Assembly (NCBI GenBank): GCA_945859605.1
Contig: OX243817.1
Span: forward strand, 23,257,637 to 23,321,636
DNA length: 64,000 nucleotides
Source of the DNA: Lumbricus rubellus
Taxonomy: Eukaryota; Annelida; Clitellata; Crassiclitellata; Lumbricidae
Reading direction: 5' to 3'
The position numbers and the translations under genes were made by a program. This document shows, piece after piece, positions 32,269 to 41,498 of the stretch (position 1 is the stretch's first letter; every line of letters starts with the position of its first letter). The notes under the pieces are model-generated. The model saw nothing but the letters and a program-made list of their open reading frames with translations, was not told the DNA's origin and searched no databases.

Positions 32269-35200
32269 ATGAGGCGTCGACGAAGAACGACGATAAATTA
32301 TTGTCTGATTGTTAGGTTGACTTCCTCCATCATCATCATCCTCTGCTATGTTGTCTGCTGCTTAGCGCCAGTTCTTCCTGCAGGAACGACGACGTCACAC
32401 GAAGACAGAATAGCAGACAGGTAAGTGGAATAGTTCTACTCGACCTATTGTACTGACGGATCCTTACTCAAGCTATTGGTAGACATGAACTTTTTCCCAT
32501 TGATACATCCGCAATCGACAGTAAGTACATCCTAATATATTCATCAAGATGGCATTTTGTGGGGGCATCATGCGCGCCAAAAGGACAAACCCCTAGCAGA
32601 GATCTATTAGGTCTACTACTGAGGAATGTGACAAGATGATGGTCGGGCCGATAGTTAGCAACAAATATACTGGGAACTTTATCATGCGTATACATAACTG
32701 TTAGAAAAAGTGATATGTGATTGGCATTGTTTAATTAATTACTATTAATGTCAAACTGATGTCGCTGCAGGGTGAATTTATTCTGTGTTGCAGGATCCAA
32801 ACAACCGAGTGGTATCACTTGTTCGACGGACTGAAAGAAAATACAGACAGAGGAATGGAATCGACAGACATAGTCAAAGACAATGCACATTCTGAGAAGG
32901 ACAAGGTGAGAGACTTATCGAAGATCAATTTTTATAATTATATAGTAGACTATAGACTATAGAGCATGCATACAATATAGAGGGAGTGGGTGGAAGGTAT
33001 CTCAGAGGCTCGAGAATGTGGCAGAGAGAGTCAAAAGGTTTTGAGAGGATCGGCAAAAAGTAGAAACAAACGTTTAGAGTTTAGACAAAGACAGATTAAG
33101 GAGATAAGTAAACTGTGCTTGTCTTAATGGGATGTCCTTGGTAGAAGATAACCTTCTCTTAAGCAAGGGAATTTGTGCCGCACAAGGGATAGTGTGGAAT
33201 AGGGTAGTCAGCTATACTGAGGAAGGCAACAAAGGACACAGAAAGACGGAAAGGAGGACAAAGGAGGTCACATTGAATGTTTCACTCCGGACTCATGTCT
33301 CAGTGAACCTCCTATAGTATAATGTAAGAAACCAAGAAGCGAAGTCACATTGGAAGTTAGAAAGCTCACATGCTATAGCAGTAGGTAGGCCTAATAGACA
33401 ATGCATGGATAGTTGGATACATTGTTTAACTCATTCCAGCCGGAATTGTTTTGATACCTATGCTGTTAATGGGGTCACGGGTGACCCCATCCGGCGGGAA
33501 AGAGTTAAAACCCATTACACAGATCATGAACTGGAAACGAATGTGAGAAATAGAACATCAATTCAAAATTAAGTAAGCAGATTTGACTGAAAGAATCGTA
33601 CATGAACTTAAAAACAAGAAATGCGAGACAAGTCGTTAGAACTGCCTTAAAATAATAGGTAACAATTCAGAACAAGAAAATATGCAGGACATTTTCCAGG
33701 TTTTATCTTTAGGCTATATACTTGCCAGACAGAGGAAATAACATCAAGCTGCGCATTTATTCTAGTATTCTACTTAGTTCATTTTCTTACTTATAATCCA
33801 CCTATAGCTTTCTTTCTCTTTCCTTTATTCTCATCCATTTCTCTGTCCATGTCCTAATTCATTTCAATCCATTGAGACTGTCCTACATAAAAGTGTCCTC
33901 GTTTCTGTTCAGGTAACCAGTTTCTCTGCAACACTGGATATCTCTACAAAACCGAGGAAAAGAATTACTAGTAAACGGAAGAACTTTCCGGAAGGATTTG
34001 TTTCTCTCAGAGGTTCGGTGACGCGCTTTCCAAATGTGACCGTTTTTCCGCCACATATTATAGGCGAGAAAGTTCTTCTCAATGAATCTGATCTCGGTCA
34101 GCGGGAACCGAGTGTCGTCGGTCGTCTGTCTGATGGAGGAACAGTTGGAACCCGGAGGAGACATCGAACGAGACGCAGCGAGGTCTCCATTGACGATGGA
34201 ACGCTGGAAGATCTCTTCAGCGATGCTCTGGTCTTCTCCGAGCGAGCTCTAAACTCAAACATCAGGAAATCGAAGGTAGCTGTGAGTGGAAGAGTTGAAG
34301 ATGAGCAAATCAACTTCGATGCAGACCAGGAAGCGATGGAAGCAGAGGAGGAAAACAATCTGGAGAAAAGGGACGCAAACGAAGTGGCCATCTCAAAGAC
34401 GGTAATAAAGGACATGGAAGACACGGTCTTTGGCCACGCAGTGGACTACATCAAGAATAACAGTCTAGAGCCATCTAAAAATGTACACGATAAATCGAAC
34501 AGTTCATTGACGACAGCTAATACCGTGAATGCCACTGACAATAACAGCTTAAATGCAAGCGTAACAGTAGCACCTCACGAAGGAAATACGTCCGCAAATG
34601 AGGGAAACAAAACAACAATGCATATGACAGAAAATACAACTTCCAACGGAAGCTTGCCAAAAGATAAAGCGGACTTTAGAATTATGTTAGAACAGCTTCA
34701 AGAAAGGGAAAAATTCGAAGCAAAGGAAGAAGCGGAAGAGAAAAGACAGGAAGACATAAAAGAGGAAAAGAGAAAAAAGGAAAGGAGTGAAGAAGAAAAG
34801 ACGGAGAAGGAAAAGAAGGAAAAGGAAAAGGAGATAGAGGAAAAGAAGGAAAAAGAAAAGAAAGCAAAGGAAAAGAAGAAGATGGAAAAGAAAGAAAAGA
34901 AAAAGATGGAACAGGAAAAGAAGGAAGAGAAAAATAGGGAAAAGAAAAAGAAAAGGGAGAAGAAGAGGAAGGAAAGGAATGTAAGGGGAAAGATGAAAAG
35001 AGAAAGGAAGAGAAAGAAAAGAATGGAAATGGAAAAGAAGGAAAAAGAAAACGTGGAAGAGAGGAACAGGAAGGCAGAGATGTTGATTAACGCATTGGCA
35101 GATTCTGCGAGTAAGAGACGGAATGTAGATCAAATCAAGACAGCTCTCAAGAAATTACAACAAAAGAAAGAGGACAAAAGGAAGAAAATGCAGGAAGTAA

Positions 35201-35589
35201 TGTTTAAAAAAGCACTGAGACGAAAGGCTTCAAGGCAGAAACGAATGAAATTACAACAAAAGAAAGGGGACAAAGGGACGAAAATGCAAGATGTATTGTT
35301 TAAAAATGCATTGAAACTAAGGGGTTCAATGCAGAAACGAATGAAATTACAACAAAATAAAGATGACAAAAGGAAGAAAATGCAAGAAATATTGTTTAAA
35401 AATGCATTGAGACGAAAGGCTGCAAAACAGAAACAAATGAAAGCAGCTTTTTCGAAGATAAACAGACAACAGAGGAAGGGAGCAAAATCAGCAGAGAAGA
35501 AAAGACAAAATGCGTTAATAAAACTTGAAAAGAGAGTCAGGAAGAAATTGAAGAAAGAGTTAAGAAAGAGCAGGAAGAAGAAATCTTAA
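32269..35589 (+). CDS. Unrecognised, likely secreted, lysine-rich glycoprotein (family member B)
   Basis: Three exons, 32269-32420, 32794-32905 and 33913-35589, with phases 2 and 0 as in the divergent paralogue; 646 aa. The N-terminus MRRRRTTINY followed by SSIIIILCYVVCCLA is a good signal peptide. Next come basic patches with furin-like RTRR (174-177) and an acidic stretch. EKRDANEVAISKTVIKDMED (239-258) aligns with the same block in the paralogue. Residues about 284-335 hold about eight N-x-S/T sequons. Residues about 350-475 are a KEKE-type charged region, probably helical or coiled coil. Three 32-residue repeats (nt 35155-35250, 35251-35346, 35347-35442; LQQKKxDKxxKMQE...ALRRKA) follow before a lysine-rich end. 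An extracellular matrix or mineral-binding role would suit the composition but is a guess. ATG 32269 is the only start giving a signal peptide in frame with the donor. Intron 2 carries a piggyBac-like MITE. Confidence 0.75.
33426..33508 (+). mobile_element. PiggyBac-like MITE (TTAA-flanked) in family-B intron 2
   Basis: An 83-bp stretch bounded by TTAA. The arms are CTCATTCCAGCCGG and CCGGCGGGAAAGAG, with a central hairpin GGGGTCACGGGTGACCCC. Similar TTAA-bounded pieces lie at 53612-53689 and 63225-63303. Confidence 0.55.
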
Positions 35590-37548
35590 CATGAAACACA
35601 AAGGAAAAACATATTTCATGGGTATTATTAGACCGTATTAAGAATAATATATTAAGCCATGTAATCTTTCTCCTCACGAGCAAGAATGACCTACAGACTA
35701 AAACCTATCGAAACGTATAAGATGCCTTCTACTGAAATGGGCAAACGGTTATTTGTCTGTTAAGAATAATGGTCATAATAATAGGCCATACCACGTTATG
35801 TCTTCTGAGAGACTGAGAAGAAGAAAACGAAAATGAGGACGATTTATGCTTAAGGTATCTTCTTACTGTACATCCGGTATAGCCAAGCTTGTTATTATGA
35901 CCACGTTAAGGTCTCTAGCACCTTAAGCGAATAAGCGAATATAGGACCATTCGAGAAAATGACTCAACTTTCACTTAATCTCATGTACGTCTAATGTCTG
36001 TTCATTAATAATTTTTTAGTGAACCTTCTTTCCTGTGTAGACAGCCTCCACAACTTTGCATTGCTGGACAAGACGATACAAATGTTACAGGGGCGATTAG
36101 ACACGGTTCACTAAGCACTAAGCAGCATATTATCTCAGTAGCTACTGAGTTATCCACTTACATTAACATAACTGCAGTGGCGAAACAAATTATTATCTCT
36201 AAAGACAGACTATGGATGTACGCAGCCATGTATAAAAATTATGTCTGTGTGAGCTGCATTCGGTCGTTCGTTCATTCAGTCATTGAGGGAAGTTATAATG
36301 ACGACCCTACAAGATTTGGTGCTGGATATTTAGACTACACATGACGCGTTGTGGGAGATCCCTTGTACAACCGTGTTCTTAACGCTTTTGAGGGATTAAA
36401 AATTCGCTTTACAATAATAGCCAAGATACGCAAACACATAAACATAGAGAGCATGTATACAAGGATACCAACATATAATATACAAACTTGGGCTGGACAG
36501 GGACAGGGGTTAACCTTAATCGGGTTGGTTCCTTCAGAGGCAGACGTCGAAGAAGCGGATTGTTTCTTCTTCGTACGTGTCCTTATCGATGAAGGATTCG
36601 GTCACCCATCACTGGGCCATCAGCGTTTAATCTAGACGTCTCTGTATATGAGGGGGAAGTACTTTCGCGCGGGCAGAAACCACGGTCATCCTCCCTTTCC
36701 CTGTCTATTTTTAAATCTCAACACACATCATTTTGTAAAGCAACGTAGAAGCTCTTCCTGATAAGTCTGTGACGCAGAGAAGTCCATGTCTGGGTCGGTG
36801 TATTTATGTATGAGCACTTGTTACAACGCGCCTTCAAGAAGCTACTCAGAGGCGCTCCCGACTACAGCGCGAAAACTGAACCGAAGTTTCACGCCAAAGC
36901 GCACGAGCTGTTGCGAGTGTAGGATTTGCTCAGGGTCCCATATACGCCGCGACTTGAGGGTGATTCGAACCCGCAACCTTCCTGCTCCAATGCACCGAGC
37001 ATACTCCTACGCCCCCACACCCTGTGAGTGTGATTCTTATCTTCATCTGTATCACTCAGACGTCTCGGGGTTTAGACAAGGGCAGAACTTAGGCATGTGG
37101 CGCTACATAAAATCCTAGAATTGATAAGAGGCGCAATAATCTAACGCATTAAATACGCTTATAAAAGAAGGTGGCGTTATTGCAGTACCGGCAACCGAAG
37201 AATATGCAATATCATTAGACAATATCTAATGGCGACACTAATCCTAACACTGACCCGATACTGCAATTGCGCCAAGAAGGAAATGTGATACCGTACGTTC
37301 AGATGAGTCGTCGCTGATACAATTTCCACAGCTGTAATATTATGATAAAAAGTAAAACATATAGGCCTACGTTGACATACGTAGCCTACTTGAGTCAAAG
37401 CACGAATTGCAAAAGTGGATTTTCATGATATAGATCTAATATTTCCTAGCTGCCATGTTTTTGGGTCTGCCTATTGACGCAACTGTTGTACAAAGTGCAC
37501 ATGAATGTCTTAATTGTTTGCCTGCATAGGCCTACATGTATTTGGGTG
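35590..37548. other. 3' region of family-B gene and spacer
   Basis: From the stop at 35589 to about 36330 the DNA resembles 39680-40310, for example GATAGACTGTGG / GACAGACTATGG and CATTCAGTCATTGAGGG / GCTCAGTCATTCAGAGAGG, so it belongs to a duplicated unit. A SINE on the minus strand lies at about 36815-37020. I see no other gene; the frame at 36351-36635 has no supporting features. Confidence 0.5.
36815..37020 (-). mobile_element. tRNA-derived SINE, minus-strand copy
   Basis: It reads as the reverse complement of the SINE at 39319-39534. A B-box (GGTTCGAAT as ATTCGAACC) sits near 36965 and the tail motif CAGAGGCGCTC near 36848. Diverged, but head and body are both present. Confidence 0.65.
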
Positions 37549-38866
37549 CAGGCCCGCCGACAGAAATTCCGGGCCCCTGGGCAGGGCAGTCACGGGCCCT
37601 AAACTATCTTTAGGCTAATAGAAAATAGAAATAATAAAAGTGTGGGTATACGCATGTACGATACCGGTAGCCTAATGTACAAGCCTATCTAGGCATTACG
37701 ATTTTAATCAGTTCTTAATAATATTATTAAGAATTAAAATTTCAACTTTATGGTAATCATGCAAATGCATCTTTTCTGGATTTAACCGCCATGGAGCAAA
37801 TCGTTTACAATATCATCGTAGTTCAATAATTTTGCAAGATCATATTCGATTACAGGGTTTGCAAGACCATTCAGTCTGTATTATATATAGCCTAGGGCTT
37901 ACTTCATAACAGATAGGCCTACTTTTAATTTACTTGAGCTTGCTGAAAGATCCTTCAGCTTCCGCAACAGTCACACGTCATGATGTAAGAGTGCCAACAT
38001 CACAACCAAGTCTTATGATCTTATCAGTTTCTATTAGGCCCTATTTCAGTATTTTCATAGGCCTAAGTTTTATTTATAATGTCATCTTTTGGGATTAGGA
38101 TTCTAACACCACATAAATTATTTTCATACATTCGGTTATGTTCATCAGGCAAGTTTAATTCACTAGAATCAACCGAGGTAGAAGTGATAGGCTATATACG
38201 GGCTCTGACTTGCCTGTTTGAGAATCCGAATTTAAATAGGGCCTACTGTGCGACTACCGTCTTCTTTGCAAACGTTCATAGGCCTATTAGTTTTTCTTTT
38301 GGTTTTTGTGCTTCATATTTGTGTCCTATTTCATCGTTACGAAAGAAATTTATCATTTAAATTTGTTTAGATCTACTTTATGCAGTTTATGATTGAAATC
38401 GGGTAATGAAAACATAGTTATGAGAAAGTAGTATTAGGCTACGTTTAAAACGGCAAAAATCGTAAGCTTTGTAGGCCTATAGGTGATTATAGGTTGGGTC
38501 CGCAATCAATTTATGAAAAATATTGGGATAATTGGCACGTCTGAATGAAATAAACTTCCGAACTTTATAGGCTATACGCCGCAAATCATCTCATTATTTT
38601 TTTTCTTCTAAGATTTATAATGAGTAGACTTTCCAGTGACGCGCTTTCGTGCAAGATTGTTTTTTAGGCGCTTTATAAATGACAAATTATTTAATAATTA
38701 TAATATTAATAACAAAAATAAATAATAGTAATAATAAATATAATAGAATAATAATAAAACATCAAAATAATAATAATAAAAAATTATAATCATTTTGCCC
38801 GGGCCCCTTAAAGCTCCCGGGCCCCTGGGCATTTGCCCCCTCTGTCCCCCCCTCTCGGCGGGCCTG
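37549..38866 (+). mobile_element. hAT-type element (CAGGCCCGCCGA) beside the truncated gene copy
   Basis: This 1318-bp element has 12-bp terminal repeats CAGGCCCGCCGA / TCGGCGGGCCTG and a perfect 8-bp duplication TTTGGGTG at 37541-37548 and 38867-38874. No transposase frame is visible. It ends about 45 bp before the breakpoint of the partial gene copy. Confidence 0.85.
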
Positions 38867-38911
38867 TTTGGGTGATCAGTAAAGTATATTGATTGATATT
38901 GATATTGATAT

Positions 38912-40310
38912 TCAATAACAGCTTAAATGCAAGCGCAACAGTAACGCCTCACGAAGGAAATACGCCCGACAATGAGGGAAACAAAACAACAATGCACAAG
39001 CAATTGGAAGGCATGACAGAAAATACAACTTCCAACGGACTCTTGCTAAATACGGAGCAGCCTGGACATCATGAGGAGAACAATGGAACTACGATGGTAA
39101 AGGAGGAAGCTGGAAAGAAGGGAATTGGGGGGGGGAGTGAGTTGGAACAGAGGGAAAAGGAAGAGAAGGAAAAGGAGGAAAAGGAGGAGAAGACGGAAGT
39201 GGAAAAAAACCGAAGGATTAAAATGTCATTTAATGACTGGATGAAAATGAATCATAAGAAAATTAGAAACAATGAGAGTCGGGGTGAAAGTGAGAAAGGT
39301 TCTTCTAAGACAAAGGAAGGGGCGCGGTGGTCTAGTGGTGGCGTCGTTGCCTTGAAGCCGGAAGGTTCGGGGTTCGAATCCACCTCGCCGCGTAAGGACC
39401 TTGGGCAAGTCCTTCACTCGCAATTGCTCAGCGCTTCGGCGTGAAACTCCGATGCAGTGTCCGCTCTGCATCTGGAGCGCCTCTGGGTAGAGAGAGCTTG
39501 AAGGGGCGCTATAACAAGTGCACATACAAACAAAGAAGAGCAGAGGAGGAGAGGATCAAAATCAACAGAAAAGAAGGCACGAAAAAAGTCAGCGAAGCTC
39601 AAAAAGGGAGCAAAGAAGAAGCTGAAGCTGAAGAAATCGGGAAAGGTTTTAGCGAAGAACAGGAAAAAGAAATCTTTGCCTGAAACGGAGAACAAAACAT
39701 ATGTCAAGCTTACAAACAGGGGGCCATCAGGATCGACCAAGGTATGGTGAGAAAGGTGTACGACCAAAACGTATACGGACCCGATTAAAGATAGTAACGG
39801 TCATCTTTCTCCACACCACAAAGTCCGAAAAACGAGCCCATCGAATCGTAAGATACCCAACACCGAAATTCATGGCCAACCGGATAATAGGTCATAGTTG
39901 TTTCACACTACGGAATGTCTTACATCCAAGGATAATAGAAACGAGAGTAATTTAGATTTCTTTTCAATGTGGCGACAGCTTCCACGACTTAACATATAGC
40001 TAGAAAAGCAATTATGTAGCGCCGATTCCACGACTTGGTTTACTAAACAGTATTGTTCTATCTCAGTAGCTCCAGAATTATCTAAAATAACACTGACAGT
40101 GTGGGCCACAACAGTGGTGAAACAAATATATAATGTGCATCATCTATAGATAGACTGTGGCTGTATAATATTGTATAGCCTTAAAAAGTTACCGTAGTAT
40201 GCATAAAGTCATGCATGCATGTATTTGTATATTCGGCTGTTCTTTTGCTCAGTCATTCAGAGAGGCTATACGACGATCAATGAAGATATTTATAGGCCTA
40301 CACAACGCCT
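38912..40310 (+). pseudogene. Truncated third copy of the secreted lysine-rich family, split by a SINE
   Basis: Homology to the gene at 32269-35589 starts abruptly at CAATAACAGCTTAAATGC (matching 34539) and keeps the sequon cluster (NNSLNAS, PHEGNT, NEGNKTTMH, TENTTSN). A shorter KEKE stretch follows (to about 39312), then a lysine-rich end (KSTEKKARKK...NRKKKS) after the SINE, and then 3' flanking DNA like that of the intact gene. Exons 1-2, the signal peptide and the EKRD block are absent. The SINE (39319-39534) breaks the reading frame. It looks non-functional unless spliced to exons I cannot see. Confidence 0.75.
39319..39534 (+). mobile_element. tRNA-derived SINE, full-length
   Basis: The head is GGGGCGCGGTGGTCTAGTGG (A-box-like) and GGTTCGAATCC (B-box, 39371-39381). 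A unique body (CTCGCAATTGCTCAGCGCTT) follows, then the tail GAGCTTGAAGGGGCGCTATAAC with CAAA repeats. It is inserted in the third copy of the secreted-protein family. Other copies lie at 22058-22198, about 36815-37020 (minus) and 40321-40428. The head is a promoter relic, not a working tRNA. Confidence 0.85.
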
Positions 40311-40320
40311 TTAGGATATA

Positions 40321-40428
40321 GGAGCGCGGTGGTCTAGGGGTGGCGTCGTTGCCTTGGAGCCTCTGAGTAGAGAGCTTGAAGGGGCGCTATAACAAGTGCA
40401 CATACAAACAAACAAACAAACAAACATA
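40321..40428 (+). mobile_element. tRNA-derived SINE with internal deletion
   Basis: The head GGAGCGCGGTGGTCTAGGGG is joined directly to the tail CTCTGAGTAGAGAGCTTGAA...(CAAA)n. The B-box and body are lost. Compare the full copy at 39319-39534. Confidence 0.8.
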
Positions 40429-40546
40429 GGATATCATACTTCAATTTTCTTCAGTTAAACTTAAAGGTGGCCTTGTAATAGTAACATGCACCTCAGCATT
40501 CCTGGCATCGGTATAGAGACATACAGATAAAGAGACAAACAGACAC

Positions 40547-40948
40547 CAAGGGCGGATACAGAAACTTTTAACGGGAGGGGGAGGCAAAAAAATTATAGGC
40601 CTTGGGTCTGGGGGGAACAAATTTCGTGTCCACCCAAAAAGTTGATGACCTTTTATTTAGTCGTCTGCCAAAATTTTCGCCAAAATCATACCATTTCATC
40701 CGCCAAAAAAGTTGATGACCTTTTGTTTTTTAGTCCTTAGGTTTAGACTTCTGGAAAACATGCCATTTCCAAATGGGGGGGGGAGGGCCACAATGCATGG
40801 TCATTTCTTAAAAGGGGGAGCCAAAATGTGCAATATATACATTGCTCCACAGCATGTTCAATCCAAATGGGGGCCAGAATACATGGGCAATGGGCATTCC
40901 TAAATGGAGGGGGCCATGGCCGGATAAGCCCCCATGGATCCGCCCCTG
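40547..40948 (+). mobile_element. hAT-type MITE (CAGGGGCGGATCC family), copy 1
   Basis: A 402-bp element with ends CAAGGGCGGATACAG and CATGGATCCGCCCCTG and a perfect 8-bp duplication ACAGACAC (40539-40546 and 40949-40956). It contains repeated AAAGTTGATGACCTTTT words. It is related to the element at 50604-51012. Confidence 0.8.
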
Positions 40949-41075
40949 ACAGACACACAGATGACATCTTGACAAAAACGCGTAGGCTATCTAGCACACT
41001 ATTTCACTTGCAAACAAGACTAAAAAACATGTACGCCTAAATCAAACGATTCGTCCTAGAAAAATATTCACTATG

Positions 41076-41498
41076 TTTATTTTCTGCAGAATGATGGCAA
41101 GAAACAAGTCATACAAAATGCAAAGAATGAAAACAATCATATAATTAAATTATCCATTATGGTCTTTAGAAAATGTTTTAATTCAACGCCCGCCTAGGTC
41201 TATAGATATATACACAGACGATTGTCAGTTATTCTAGAAACAGCGTCCTTCATAGAAACTGAGTTTCTTCAGCATTTCTTTGCATTTGCATATAAGTCCC
41301 TATGAATATATATAATTATGTATGCATCTGCAGATCACAGTTGTTCGATGATTATATATTATTATTATTATTATTATACCGGGATATAACTTCAAGTTCA
41401 TTCTTCCGAGGACTCATGGAAAGGAGAGAGATAGATAGTTCGCTGTTATTATACATCCCCCCCTTTGAATGTTACGTTCATGGTGAGTGTCATCGTCA
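41076..41498 (-). other. PEPCK 3' UTR region
   Basis: The minus-strand stop of PEPCK is at 41499. An AATAAA at 41081-41076 on the minus strand is a possible polyadenylation signal. The stretch holds an ATT-type microsatellite at 41357-41378 and no coding signal. Confidence 0.4.

Noticed and set aside
34682..35133. Phe/Leu-rich minus-strand frame
   Set aside because: Mirror image of the KEKE-coding stretch of the plus-strand gene.
39319..39390. tRNA gene
   Set aside because: A- and B-box-like words are present, but the sequence continues into a SINE body and tail and is repeated in the window, one copy with the B-box deleted. It is a SINE head.
38893..39444. Functional 183-codon gene
   Set aside because: It lacks the leader exons and is cut by a SINE; treated as a truncated copy of the neighbouring family.
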